Source: Diadema setosum (Eukaryota > Echinodermata > Echinoidea > Diadematoida > Diadematidae). Taken from it: a stretch of DNA of 64,000 bases. The position numbers and the translations under genes were made by a program. Shown here one piece after another: positions 1 to 28,393 of this stretch. The notes beneath the pieces were generated by a model, which saw nothing but the letters and a program-made list of their open reading frames with translations, was not told the origin of the DNA and did no database searches. Location of the stretch: assembly GCF_964275005.1 (NCBI RefSeq), contig NC_092693.1, positions 23,773,122 through 23,837,121 of the forward strand, read 5' to 3'. Position 1 is the stretch's first letter; each line of letters begins with the position of its first letter.

Positions 1-403
1 ATGGGATCAAAGAAAGACCTTCGTTTCTAGTCCATGTGTGTAGTAGGTCCATGATTGGAAAGAGAAAAGACTGGCATGATACCAAGGCTGTAGAACTGAA
101 GACTGACGTATCATCACATAATTGATGGCTTTCATGCTGTAATATCAGTCCAGTCATGTGTCAAGACAAGCATTTTTTTGGTTCTCATTCATTTATTACC
201 AGTATTTTCATTATTTTTTATCTGCCCTTATTCTGGTGATAGGATCATCATAAGATCATTTCTTAATCCCTCTAGCCCTGGTGTTGTGTCTTTGTATTAT
301 TATTTGTATTGTTATTTTCATTCTTTAGTTGGATAAAATATAGTTTAAAAATGACAAACTCTGTCATATGAGCTCTTTGTTGTTCTTGCAGAGTGGTTTG
401 TTT

Positions 404-592
404 CAGTTACTGTAAATGCAGAAATTACTTTTTGCTTATGTTGCACTGCTTTTGACTAGCGTGAATTTTGAAATCTGCAAAAATATCTTCACAATTTTCT
501 CTGCTTATAACTTTGAATAGGTTGACTATTGTGCAGCTTGAATTCAATAACCCTGCAGTATGTTTCTGAGCCGCTTGGTACAAAATAATAAT
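404..592 (+). repeat. Dispersed repeat copy
   Basis: Starts TTACTGTAAATG and shares the block ATATCTTCACAATTTTCTCT-GC and a following GGTTGAC stretch with 17050-17250. Both are diverged copies of one interspersed family; no ORF. Confidence 0.5.
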
Positions 593-1422
593 GATAATGA
601 TAAGAATCGCCTGAAAATATGGACATTTACAGTATATTACTGATTTTTTAATTCACAATACATCATAAGACATAGAGTTTCTGTTCTTGAAATAGATGCA
701 CTTTTGCAAATTTCTGGGTCTTCTTTTGTGCAAAGTGAATGAATTTAACCAATTTCATATGATCATTCTCAAATGTGAGATATGCAACTGAATTCAGAGG
801 TACTAATTTGATGATGACAAGAATGTAATTTTTGTGGCATAATCCCCCTTGGGCTTGATTGGTTGAGAGCTTAATTAATCTTTATTTGTGTCCTGTCATA
901 TCAATAGAAATGTTGATTAACGTGATTGGTAATTAGCCCTAAATGAATGCAATATACAACAAATGGGTCGGGTTTTTCAAGTTAACAAAATGATGCTCCA
1001 GATGCTAACGGAGAACGTCATCAATGAAATGGGTTGTGATGTCAAATTGATTGTGTTTAGATGATGAAAATAAGTAATGGTTACGCTATTTACTAATGAA
1101 TTGCAACAACCATAAAACATACAAGCAAAAAAGTGTTCACAGTGCCACTGGGTATTGCATAAAAGCTGCTCTCATTGTAACCGTAATCATGAAAATCATA
1201 AGTGCTTAATCAAATGGATCCCTGAGTGATTGTACTCAGACATGTCACATTCATTTTGGAATCAGAGTAAATATTTTTGCGCGTTTGTCAATTGTGAATA
1301 GCACTGACTCATGACAATAAATCCCCATGAAATATATGACATATACATACAGTGTTTCTTTCACAAATCATATTGCCTTTGCCATGAATGCGAGAGAATC
1401 AATTTGATGCCGCTGTGTTGTT

Positions 1423-1646
1423 GGGGGCGCTGTGGCATAGTGGATAAGACTCCCGACTCCCGATTGGAGGACCCGAGTTCGAATCCCGCCCAGTGCTTAC
1501 GTCCTTGGACATGATGTTTTTACCCACTGTGTCCCTCTCGACCCAGGTGTATAAATGGGTACCTGGCAACGCTAGGGTAATAATAATAGCAGGGCCCTCT
1601 GGTAGAGCAGTGGCAACACTGAAGAGGCTACCCTGGGTAAAAAAGA

Positions 1647-1704
<58 letters not shown>
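1423..1704 (+). mobile_element. tRNA-derived SINE with TTA-repeat tail
   Basis: The 5' part carries RNA polymerase III promoter boxes: box A TGGCATAGTGG at 1433-1443 and box B GAGTTCGAATCC from 1475. A body follows with the conserved-looking block ACCCAGGTGTATAAATGGGT near 1541-1560, then a (TTA)n tail at 1648-1704. The middle block resembles the deeply conserved domains of metazoan SINE superfamilies (Nin-DC or Meta type); which one is not settled here. Non-coding; the poly-Asn ORF over the tail is an artefact. Confidence 0.8.
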
Positions 1705-1975
1705 GTTGATGTTTATGCTGTACTCTATCTCAAGAATACTGGATGCTCTCACTTTTAGCTAAACCTTGTCATCTTGTTGCACCAATGCTTCTGCATCACC
1801 ATGTTTTCAATCATCGCATTGAAAGGCAAAAGGTTGTGAAATCCGGATTGGTATACAATTGGTTTGTACCTCCGTCATAAATTGAGTCTGATCCTTGAAG
1901 GCATATCAATCAGTTGATGTTGCGATGTCACATACATTTCCAGTTCTCTTTTTTTGTTTTGACTCTCATCCCCAG

Positions 1976-18083
<16,108 letters not shown>

Positions 18084-18863
18084 AGGAGTTTGATGAAAGA
18101 AGGAAGAGCTGACATGTTCATCCTTTCTTTCAGACAAAAGTTTGTGCTCTACCCCAAGAAGCATCAGGGAAACAACAACCACAACAACAAAAACAGACTT
18201 CAAAATCGGCAGACAGACTGCACGTTAAGATTAGAAGTGACCCGCAAGGAAGAGATTTTACTATGCGATGAATCATGGAGAGGCTTTAACTTTCTTGGCA
18301 GCATCTACCAAAGGTGGAAAACTTTATTGATGTGATGACTTGAAAAGAAAGAGAAGAGAAGAAGAAAGAAAAGAAAAACAAAAACAACAACTCCAAACAA
18401 GTTGAGTGAGTGGCATGTATGTAAAATGATCGAAATTTGAGTCAATGCACTTCAGCCTTTGTGACTGTAGGAGATGCATCGGCAGTGCGTAAGTGGTTTT
18501 GCGTGTCTCTCGTTCCGTGTCATAGTTTTAATTATCTGTGAAGCACCGACATGCGAGGCACAGACCGGCGGCGTAAGGTTGTGATGTGGCAGTCGTGTTA
18601 CTAAATAGGTCTCTTGGGATCTAGCGTGCTTAATGGAGTCTTGTGTCACCCGTGATGCCGTTGCCGCTCAAGTTCGTTGTGTGTCTTCTGACAGCCGAGG
18701 TCGTACTTTCATCAATGACAGATGAAGCTACTTTCAGACTCTGTGATTGCTTTCACACAGCACCTCATATTTTCTAGTGTTGTTTCTTTGTGTTATGATA
18801 TCTTTTTTTTTTTTAATGTAAGGAAAAGCAAATGTGTAACAGTTGTAAAATTGTTGGAAAATC

Positions 18864-18869
18864 ATTAAA
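18864..18869 (+). terminator. Candidate CMIP polyadenylation signal (ATTAAA)
   Basis: ATTAAA lies 781 bases past the CMIP stop, and a T/GT-rich stretch follows at 18875-18920. It is the best-placed signal of its kind in the first kilobase downstream. No canonical AATAAA is seen nearer. Use in vivo is inference. Confidence 0.35.
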
Positions 18870-20984
18870 AAGATTTGTTTTCTTTTTGAGTGGAGATGTT
18901 CATGTTATTTGTTGATACTTAGATCTCTGATAATTTCCTTAATTTGTTTCTTTTTTATTTTAAATAGAATACAGTGAGATCAGAGTTGTTGTTTTTTTCC
19001 ATGTATGATTTCCATGTGTCAAAAAATACATGCAAATAGGTCATCAAAGTTATTTATCACTGACGTTATCATGGCAACAATGACATTATTGTTATGAAAA
19101 TTACTCAAAAAGAAAAAAGAAAAAAGAAGATATATTGGTACATGTGTAATGATGTTTAACGAAAGTTATGCCTCTATGAAATTATACTGAACTACATTTT
19201 GTGACACACGTAGGATATTTCTGCTTCCTTCTGCCAAGGGAAGTGTTGTTTACCATAGGGCCAATCACACCACAATTTTTCGAGTACTGTAAAGTAGATC
19301 AGCATTGATTTATATAGCAATTGCATCAATTAAAACCAACCAACTCTTCCTCTCCACGCCCCCTCCCCCCATTTTTGACTATATGTGAGTCAAAGGGATT
19401 TTCGCACTACCTCTAGAGGGCGAACTATATAATAATGTCTGTGAGTACAAGGAGCCGCACATGTGCCCTAGTTAGTAATGGCGGACTTCGCTTCGTGTGT
19501 GCAAGTAACATTTTTACATGGCGTACTTGACAACTTTTGAAATTTGATGCGAGTCCCCACTTCTTGATTTGGCTGCTCCGTGGTTGCCCGTATGCTAACA
19601 TGCTAGCCTTGAGGGGTAAGCCTAGCACCTCGCATCTCTCTCTGCAATTTAATGACAGAGCAATTACACCGGGCATATAGCGAGTAAGCAATCAAGTACC
19701 TGTTTATGATATAAGCTCTTTGATGCCAGTTAAATATCACAACCGTTGTTCCTATTATTCCATATGGTCGCATCCAAACTTGTGCTGTGTCTGCTACTTT
19801 CGCCAGTCAGTTTTGTAGAAATGACATTTTTGGTTTCAAACAAATGACAGAAGATGAATTTTTTGATGACTCATTTTTTTTTTTTCACAGATTGCATTTC
19901 TATCCTTCATTTTCAGAATTTTCTCTCTTTTCTTTTTCCAAATCTATATTTGCTCGTTTATGTAGTGCAATAACAGCGGAAGATGTTTGTATGGAGTTTA
20001 TGTAGAGTATATTATAGATATATATTTCTTACACAAAGCAGACCAAATCCCTGCTCCCAACATGCGGTACATATAGGAGAGAATCTATGAGTGTGTCATT
20101 GAGGTGTGTGTAGATGAAATGCTAATTGATATCACATGGAACCCTCTTGGGAGCGTTGTGTTAGCACCCAGTATTACAGTGGCTCTACAAGTTTCCAGTT
20201 CAATCCCATTCCTTAAAATCTCTTTCTCTCTCTGAAGTTTGTTTTATAAGGTCCAATTTATTTCAAGGCAGACCAACATCGTAACAACTACCATTAGAAT
20301 GTGACTAACCTGTATTTTCACGAGATATGCCTCCATAGGAGCACTGAAGTGTTTGAATATTGCGGCGGTAATTTCTGTCCTCTTCGTTACTGACAACACA
20401 TTCGATTTCTAATTTTGTGCGTGTATGTGTGTCTAGTACGGCATTCAAGGACACCTGGAAATTGTCGTGATCTCATGACAGCTGTGGCATCATTTTGTAT
20501 ATGCATCACATAAGAAAATGTGTGGTGGTATGTCACTAGGCTTCACTTACTTAATGAAAATCATGTAAATGGCTCACAAAATCTTGGTACATCAGGATTA
20601 TTCTGGTATTAGCCATCTTTTGAGGCACAAAGCCGAGCTGAGAAATGCCATGTTTAATTTGTGGCCAGCTAGTGCTCGGAGCAAATAGCAAAAATCAGAG
20701 CAGAATGATGTCACAATCATTTGACCAAGATGGGTCTGTGTGTTACAGTCCTTGTAGATCCCCCCCCCCCCCCCCAAGCTTTCCAACATTTACTTCACAT
20801 TGCAGGTGGGAATTTGATGCAATTTGCATCTGATGTTCCTCAAAAATTCAGAAATGTGCTACTCTGATTTCGTCAATTTTTGTTCAAATGATTCCCTGTT
20901 AGAGCTTATTACTTCCTTGAGCCTGAATTGCATTTGAATTGACAGTGCTTTAAACATGAACATGTCAGTGCATTCCCACATTGG

Positions 20985-21180
20985 CCCGAATTCTCAAAGC
21001 TTATTACTAAGTATTCCGCGGAATAGTTATTCTGTGGAATAAGTTATTCCACCTTTGAGAATAGATTCCGGGGAATAAATCGCGTCATTTTACGTCATGA
21101 GGGCCTGATTTGCATAAGAGGCGTAATAAATCGGCGGAATATGCGGTGTAATAAAGTTATTCCACCTTTGAGAATTCGGG
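20985..21180. mobile_element. MITE-like element, TIR CCCGAATTCTCAAAG
   Basis: 196 bp running from CCCGAATTCTCAAAGC to CTTTGAGAATTCGGG, with GGAATAAGTTATTCCACC internal repeats. A single copy in this window. No ORF. Confidence 0.7.
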
Positions 21181-21870
21181 GCATTGTGTGTAACATCACT
21201 GGGATATGGATGCTTATCAAGTGCATAGCTACAATTACCTGTGATATAACATTGTCTCCTTTATGATGATGATAATACTGATAGGGTTTGTATGTCAGTT
21301 ATCTATCTATTAGATTCAAAGGGAGTTTTTTTCCTTCTTAAAATACATTAGGCCAAGAGAATGTCAACCTTTATATTAAAGTCACATGAGTGAACCTGTT
21401 GGGTCGTGTGATGTTATATGTCCTTGGTTGTGAACAGTGTTTTGTCTTTTTGTACGAACTACTCATGGAACTTGTGAATCTGTCCAATTTTTAACCGTTA
21501 TAGGCATGCATGGTCCGATAATGTCCCAGTGCAAAAGACAAAAACAAAAACAAAGTCTGTGTACGTGCGCATCTGCCAGATCTTCATTGTCAGAGCGTGA
21601 TTCGGTGCAAGGTTACGTGCTCTGTAACAGGAGGCATAGTTGAGGTGTCGTTTTGTATTTTTCAGTTTGTGTATGTATGTATGTATGTATATACCCGAGT
21701 GTAATTATTTCTTGTCTTACATATTATCTATGTGTCGGTATGTCCGATTATCATGTCTGCATCCTGTCCAGAAAGCAGCCACATTCTGGCAGGCATGTTA
21801 TCCTTTGAAGCTTTCTTTGAAAAATGTCACGTTTGCTTTCACTTTTGGGTTGTCTTCAGACTACCGTTGT

Positions 21871-21951
21871 GTACACACACACAAACACACACACACACAC
21901 ACACACACAGACACATATACAACACAGACACACAGACACAGACACACACAC
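21871..21951. repeat. (CA)n microsatellite
   Basis: Interrupted CA/CAGA dinucleotide run of about 80 bases. Confidence 0.9.
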
Positions 21952-23547
21952 TTACAAATACAAAAGAATTGTGAACGTATGCAATACATTACCTATGTTG
22001 TGATGCTTGTGCAAATAATGTGAGAAAGCTCGTGCTGTCGCAGTATGGTACAGTTGCAGCAGTGAGAATGGTGGACATTGGTGTAGCAAGCGTAATCGCG
22101 CTCATGTGTGCTTGTATTGAATTCGTGCATTCATGCCTTTATGCATATTTTAATGTGGACATTAAAAATGGTCAAGCCATTGACTTTTTTTGAAGAATGT
22201 ATTGATATTTTTTTCTATATTTGTCGCTCATATTTATAGTACTTGTCAACAGAGGTATGCACAAAGTCAGTAAACATCATTAATGCTTTTTGATGTTTAT
22301 TGAGAAGCATGGTACCCAACCACTTATCACTTGAATAGCATAGAACCAATATTAGACTTTAAGCAATAGTCTTAATGAGCAGACCATACAATTTGCTTGG
22401 ATTTTTTTTTTTATTATTTTTTTATTTTTCAAATGTGTGTATTTGTAACTCTATGAATTCCTCGTTCTGCTGCGCTGCAGTCATTCCGGCCCAAAACTTT
22501 CAAGTGCACCCGTTAAGTCACCATTATTTCAGCCACTGCAGGGATTGACCCAGATAAAACTTGCATGAATGTTTGACAAGAGTATGATAGATGCACCCAC
22601 ATGACCAAATTATGAGGTACAGTTTAGATGACTGATTAAATCAATTAGGATCAGCTCTCAGGTCTTGTGTGTGAGTGCATGGTATCCTCGGGGGAAACAC
22701 CCTAATGTAATCTAATGACAAAGCACTATTCAGCTAAGTGGTTTTGTTACGTTGAGTGTAAAACAGCATCATCGTTACACTCCAACCGCCCACCCCCCCC
22801 CCCCCCCACTCTGTTTAAAAAAGTTTTGTAGTAAGTGCTGTATTTTTGTGTGAAGTCTTCAGTCTCCATGTCACATGGTCAGTGGCAAATTAACAAGCAA
22901 GGGACATTTATGCTTTCTTGTTTAACATGCATAATGCATCTTTGAGAACATAGAAATAAATATAGTGCCATCATTCAGAAAAGAAAAGTTGGGAAGATGA
23001 TTTGGTAATTGTTTCTGATATTGCTGTACTGCTAAGAAGTTGTGTCAGAGAATTAATATGATATTATTGATATTTATTGGTATATCTTCACCATTTGTCA
23101 TAAGTGTGTTGCGATGTAACTTTTTAATCAATGGTAGTGGTCCAATTCAACTTAACTAATTGGTTTCACATGCACTCTGAGCGAGTGGTGAAGAAATGTC
23201 AGTTTTGCTTTGTTTGTTCACTTTTTTCTTTGTTTCAAAATGCAAATGAGATATGTTGTCCACAAAATCACACCTTGATGAACTGTCAAAAAAGATGGGC
23301 TCTTTAGGATGAGACGCGATCGATAGTTCTTGAAAAAAAGAAAGAAAGAAAGATGTGAAATATGCTTTCTGTCGGTACTCTTGTTTATTTGTTTGTCTGT
23401 AATATGATAACGAGTAGTTCATCATTGATGGGTGTGGATAACAGTGGTGTATGTTGTCTGGAATATGTCGCCAAATTCCACCCTGATATTTAAAATGCTG
23501 ACTAAAATGTAGCTCCTGGTCGGAAGATTTGCAGCTTCTCATTCACT

Positions 23548-23600
23548 ACTAAATTCGAACCCTTCCTTGTAAGCTCGACTAGCACACTGCGCCATGGCCT
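23548..23600 (-). pseudogene. Degenerate tRNA-like (SINE head) segment
   Basis: On the minus strand it reads GCCATGGCGCAGTGTGCTAG (box A-like TGGCGCAGTGTGC) then GGGTTCGAATTT (box B-like, 9 of 11 consensus positions). The acceptor stem does not pair, so it is a relic of a tRNA-derived SINE rather than a working tRNA. Confidence 0.45.
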
Positions 23601-23693
23601 GTGTTGTGAATTCCAAGCAGCTATACCACCACTTGTACTTCAGGATCCACGTTGTCGTTTCCTGTGAAATGTTGCACATTATATCATAAATAT

Positions 23694-23694
<1 letters not shown>

Positions 23695-23747
<53 letters not shown>
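23695..23747. repeat. Poly(T) tract, 53 bases
   Basis: Uninterrupted T run; on the minus strand a poly(A), possibly the tail of a retroposed sequence, but no clear body was identified. Assembly length is uncertain. Confidence 0.9.
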
Positions 23748-23748
<1 letters not shown>

Positions 23749-24069
23749 ATTTGCTGGGACTGTACAAGGGGAGTACTTTGGTGCATCATGATAGACTAAT
23801 TTTCAGAACAAAATATATAAGATCTCTATGTGTAAATAGAATGTATAAGCTATATATTTATGATATTGCTCTAACAATGTGTTTTTGTAAAGAATTTAGC
23901 AAATTGTATTATGATTATAATGTTATGAGTGTATCAGCATCAGTCATAAAAGTTGATCTTTCAGTCTGTTTCAACTCCTTATTCTAAACATTTGTTTAAA
24001 AAAAAAAAGTGTAGGATGATTGTATACCTGTGGCAAGATATTGAAGGAGTTGGTGTCTCGCTTCTCAAG

Positions 24070-24633
24070 TTTTCTGCACTGAGGAGATATCTTTCTTTTG
24101 TATATTACATAACTGAGGAGTTTAATGAACAGTTTGATGGCGGATTAAGAGGTAGAAACACTAGAGACCCAGAGTTTGATATGTCCGATCCCAAGTTTGT
24201 CAAGATCTCACCTTTTAGTCATCTGAAGTGCAGTACCTACCACGAGGCCATTGTTCAACAGTATGAAATGGAGGTAGGTTTAGACAGCCTTTAACATGGG
24301 ATTGTTGGGGGGGGGTGTTGGGGGGAAGGGGGGGGGCAGTGGGGGTACGTGATAATGCTTGGTAGGCAGTCTTCACTATTGCTGAAGGCTGAGTAGTTTG
24401 CATCAGACCAGTTTACACACAATCTCTGGACAGAACGCAACAATAAAAGACAATGGAATTCAGTGATAAAAAAAAAAGAAATGAGTGTCAACTTCAAATG
24501 TTTGAATGCATACTTTTTCCCTGCAGATGTCAATCCTAGTAGTCTGGGAAGGACAAGGTAAAAATACTGTTGTATCAGAAAACAGAAATAAAATACTTTT
24601 GTTTACCTCATGTCTGCAGGACTGCTGGCCTGA
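24070..24633 (+). CDS. Unassigned ORF / possible terminal three exons of an unknown gene
   Basis: An open frame runs about 23953-24273 and ends at a good donor (GAG|GTAGGT). The best-looking part starts after CTTCTCAAG at 24070 and reads FSALRRYLSFVYYITEEFNE, later DPEFDMSDPKFVKISPF and CSTYHEAIVQQYEME. A second possible exon at 24527-24557 (CTGCAG to GTAAAA, MSILVVWEGQ) joins in phase to a third at 24620-24633 (CTGCAG, then GLLA and TGA). The composition looks like real protein rather than repeat, but I do not recognise the family, and no upstream exons were found. It could be a gene end, a captured fragment or chance. Confidence 0.32.
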
Positions 24634-24890
24634 CCTACAGTGAGAATGACCCTGCTCTGTATAGTTATCTATCAGTGCAAAAATAAAACGTCCTTGTAGA
24701 ATCCCTTGAAAAGGAAGACATGAAAATGCTGAAAAGTGCCGTCCAGTGAAGGGAAGCAGTGTCTGTCAGTTTTTGATTTTCATTTCTTTTCCTGTCTCAT
24801 ACCAAAGCAGTCTGAATGCTTTGCAGTAATGAGCACTGACAAAGGAGGAAGGTATAATGGTTAGTTTGGAGGATTGTCTTGATTTCTTAA

Positions 24891-24975
24891 CCCGTTGAGG
24901 ACGGTTTGATTTTGCTATAACACGCATTTCCCATAGACACTTGCCCGAGTATACTCGGGACTCGCCCTCAACGGG
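24891..24975. mobile_element. 85-bp TTAA-flanked hairpin element (copy 2)
   Basis: Termini CCCGTTGAGGACG and CGCCCTCAACGGG, flanks TTAA and ATAA. Same length and central palindrome position (ACTTGCCCGAGTATACTCGG) as copy 1, with scattered substitutions. Confidence 0.7.
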
Positions 24976-26302
24976 ATAACAATCACTGATTTAAAGTACA
25001 AGAGAAGCAAACCTGGTGGTCTGAGATAGAAAAGTCTTGAAAAAAAAACAAAAAAAAAAAAACACCCAAAATTGACACTGCACCCATCATGTGCTCAGAG
25101 ACAAACTTGAATACAGGAATGGATTGTCTTTGTCTGCTAGACAGTGTAGCTTGTCCTTCAAATTCAACCAAAGGCTGGAATGAATTGCTCAAAAAGAGAT
25201 GTTAAGGCTAATCCCTACTCCACAAAAGATCGAGCGGTTCCGTCAAAACTTTACTTCTAGTGCATATCCGCAACTAGTCAATTAGTCCATTCGCTTTGTG
25301 CAGTTTGAATTGCCTCCCCCCTGAATTGGTTCAAGAAATAAACAGGCTAGGGAAGTGAGTACATTACAGAGATACATGGACTGAGTGGAACCACAAATCG
25401 ACAGTGTGCCAATTATTATCATTGATACAGATGTAATGTGGTGTAAGTGAGTGATTTATGTCATTGGGGATATCCCAGGTATGTGTTGTCACCTCTGTAT
25501 GGATTAAGATCCAGTTATCATGCTGTTTATTAGTGATCAGGTATGTATTGTCTTGATGGTGCATCAAATGTGAAATCAATACAACCATGCTTTTTTTTGT
25601 TATTGTTTCGGCTGAGAAATGTGTAATTTACCTGCACAAGATATCATCTACATGCAAATTTACATGTATGTTTCAACATTTCTATGGAGATGCTTTCGTG
25701 GTGCAGATTGTTTAGGAAGACATGTAACTATTGTAAGTTGCAAGTGTAAATACCATTGCTTTTCAAATTAAAATAATCTTCATCTTTTACAGTGATTTAT
25801 CTCAGAATATGCTCAGTGTCTAAAATGCCTAGAAGGTATCGAACATGTAACGCTGGTAGTTATGATTATCGTCATTGTCTTACTCATAAGAATGGCTTTT
25901 TAACATTGCTACGAAGGAAACGTTAAGTGTTCTGCTGCTTTCTGTACATGTATGATCATGTTTGTCGAATTGATACTCTTCGTTTGGGATTTTCATTTCT
26001 GTTTGTGGCTGATTATTCTGGAATAAACATTTAATTTGTGGAGCAAGTACAAGTACAAACGGGGTCATTGCATTCTTCTTTCTCTGTGTCACACGTACAG
26101 CAACTGTGGTTCATTTGTTGCAGCTCGACACAAACAGGCCTCGTTATTGATGTTTTGACGGCTTGACCTTAGAACACCGATAGCATTCACACATGTACAG
26201 ACCTTCCGGGCATACAGCACACCTTCCCCATCTACAAAAAAAAAAAAAGTATCCATAACGTTTTACCTTTAATATAACTAGATATATCGCTACGGCAACT
26301 GA

Positions 26303-27818
26303 TATGCCTCCGCCATAATGCATGGTTCTCCTAATAGGTCTATAGTACAATGTCTTGACAATGTGTGATGACAGTTTCACACAATTGGCAAAATATTAAA
26401 ATGACAGGTTTGCCACAAATGTGCTGAATGTTCACTTTCCTAGAACTAGGTTCAACTAGGTTCAACTGGATGAATGATTAAAATGTCAGAGTGCAGGTAT
26501 TTGGGGAACTGATGATTTTTACTTGACTTTTGACCCTTTTATAAGTTTATGCATTGAGTAATTTTCAAGGTATTGAGAAAAAGTATAATTTCAGTATCAA
26601 ATGGGAAAATAGCATCATCTAAACCTGGCCTTTGTCCTTTGACCTCACAGTTCCAAAGAGAATCACTGTTAGGTAGAACATGCATAAATATGTAAGTTTC
26701 ATGATGATACCTTGAGTTACTTTTGAGATATGGAGGAAAATGTGCAATTCAGCACTTTCACTTGACCTTTGACCTTTTGGGAAGAAACTTCCCACAGAAT
26801 ATATATTGGGTAATACATGCATGTGCACATCAAGTTAAAACAAAAACAAAAACCTTCAGGCATATTGCATTTTAAAGGGAAGGTAAACCCAAAAAGCAAT
26901 GTGGATTGAGTGAAAGCAGCAACATTAGTAGAACACATCAGTGAAAGTTTGAGGAAAATCGGACAATCGATGCAAAAGTTATGAATTTTTAAAGTTTTGG
27001 TGTTGAAACCGCTGGATGAGGAGACTACTAGAGGATATGACGTATGAGTGGACAACAATACAAAGAAAATATAAAGGAAATTCAACAAAAATTCACTTTT
27101 CTAGAATTATGAAAGAGCAATGGACCAACCTCTTTCAGAAAGCAGGGGGAATAATTGCTACCCCTAACATATGTCAATATTAAGTTGATGGAATTTGTAA
27201 TTTTCATGAAAAATGGATTTTTGTAGAATTTTCTTTATATTTTCTTGGTATTGTTGTCCACTCATACGTCATAACCTCTAGTAGTCTCCTCGTCCAGCGG
27301 TCCCAACACCAAAACTTTAAAAATTCATAACTTTTGCATCGATTGTCCGATTTTCTTCAAACTTTCTCTGATGTGTTCTACTAATGTTGCTGCTTTCACT
27401 CAATCCACATTGCTCTTGGGGTTTATCTTCCCTTTAAGGAAAGTAGTGATATTTTGAGGAGTTGACCTTGACCTTTGACCCCCCTGACCTTTGACCAATG
27501 ACCCCAACTTCCATAGATAATCACTGCCCATCGGTACAAGCATATATACTAAGTTTCATGAAGATACCTTGAACCATTTGCGAGATATGGAGAAAAACCT
27601 GAAATTTCATTTTTTTTTTCACAAAATAACCTGTGACCTTTGACCTTTGACACTGTGACCCTAAAATCCACACAAAGTATTATCCCCCCAGGATATACCC
27701 TCATACCAAGTTTAATGTAAAACCACCACACGGTTCTTGAGATATCGACAAAAACAAGACGGGACGGACGGACGACCCGAAAACATAATGCCTCCGGCCA
27801 CTTCGTTGCGGAGGCATA
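26303..27818. mobile_element. Interspersed element bounded by ATGCCTCCGCC inverted ends, with a nested insertion
   Basis: The left end reads ATATGCCTCCGCCATAATGC and the right end CGTTGCGGAGGCATAA. The interior has many TTTGACCTTTGACC runs. A partial second copy of the left part is at 53180-53420. The foldback element at 26871-27437 lies inside it, so the host element was there first. No ORF of a transposase was seen. Confidence 0.6.
26871..27437. mobile_element. Foldback (palindromic) element, copy 1
   Basis: 567 bp whose arms (26871-27083 and about 27220-27437) are near-perfect inverted copies; ends TTTAAAGGGAAGGTAAACCC and CTTCCCTTTAA. Internal landmarks are GTGGATTGAGTGAAAGCAGC and GGAGACTACTAGAGG. 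Flanking sequence belongs to the element at 26303-27818, which it interrupts. A diverged relative is at 61724-62170. Confidence 0.85.
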
Positions 27819-28135
27819 ACAAGCATGTTGTTTGTGCACAGATATACAAGGACAAACTGCCTGAAGAAGACAAAATTGATGCAACAAGAGCAGAGCATCA
27901 CAGTGATAAATATCTTGGCAAAATTGGATATATTGTATGGCAAGGAAGTTATATCTGTGTACAGTGGACCCCTGTTTTACAGCATACTGTGACAGCAAAC
28001 TATCCCTGTAGCGAAGACAACTTTTTTCTTGCCCCAAAGTTTTCAGTCTATTCCAATTATTTTTCCAACCCCTCATATAATGAAATTTAAAAATAAATAA
28101 AAATAAAAGATTGAAAAAAAAAGTGTGTGTATGTG

Positions 28136-28138
<3 letters not shown>

Positions 28139-28174
<36 letters not shown>
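28139..28174. repeat. (TG)n microsatellite
   Basis: Pure TG run that directly abuts the first H2B hairpin piece. Confidence 0.9.
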
Positions 28175-28175
<1 letters not shown>

Positions 28176-28393
28176 TACATCTACAAGGTTCTTGCTTCAG
28201 AACCTTGTAGATGTAGATGCCGTAGCTCTCCTTCCTCTTCCTACGCCTCTTCTTGTCGGCATTGGGCCGGGGAGCCTTGGCAGCTTTCTTGGAACCCTTC
28301 TTGGCAACTTGTCCGGATGGAGGAGCCATTGTGTGTGTTTTTTCGTAGGAAGAGGAAGGAGAGCTACGGCATCTACATCTACAAGGTTCTGAA
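28174..28393. repeat. Alternating inverted copies of the H2B segment
   Basis: A 50-bp arm at 28196-28245 (minus-strand H2B) is repeated perfectly in reverse at 28344-28393 on the plus strand ([16 protein letters not shown]). A further 19-bp reverse piece at 28174-28192 lies 5 bases from the first arm. The orders are therefore plus, minus, plus, giving two nested hairpins. Confidence 0.9.
28192..28329 (-). pseudogene. Histone H2B, truncated N-terminal fragment
   Basis: From an ATG at 28329 it reads [18 protein letters not shown] through [21 protein letters not shown], 46 codons with no interruption, then runs into an unrelated inverted copy and a TG repeat. A full H2B is about 123 residues, so most of the histone fold is missing and the nucleosome function is lost. 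The [11 protein letters not shown] version is of the echinoderm type. Non-functional as a histone. Confidence 0.85.

Larger units (their letters stand above)
1..1975 (+). other. CMIP intron sequence (upstream part cut by window edge)
   Basis: No exon with a CMIP match or convincing splice pair was seen here. It contains an old dispersed repeat at about 404-590 (similar to 17050-17250) and a tRNA-derived SINE at 1423-1704. Confidence 0.6.
18084..23990. other. CMIP 3' sequence and intergenic region
   Basis: Probable CMIP 3' UTR to about 18.9 kb. Beyond that are an inverted-repeat element (20985-21180), a CA microsatellite (21871-21951), a C15 run near 22796, a degenerate tRNA-like segment (23548-23600) and a T53 run (23695-23747). 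No gene recognised. Confidence 0.6.

Noticed and set aside
1399..1752. Minus-strand ORF with a long poly-asparagine run
   Set aside because: It is the SINE tail (TTA repeat) read as codons.
28192..28329. Functional histone H2B gene
   Set aside because: Only 46 of about 123 codons are present, with no histone-fold C-terminus; the frame runs into its own inverted copy.
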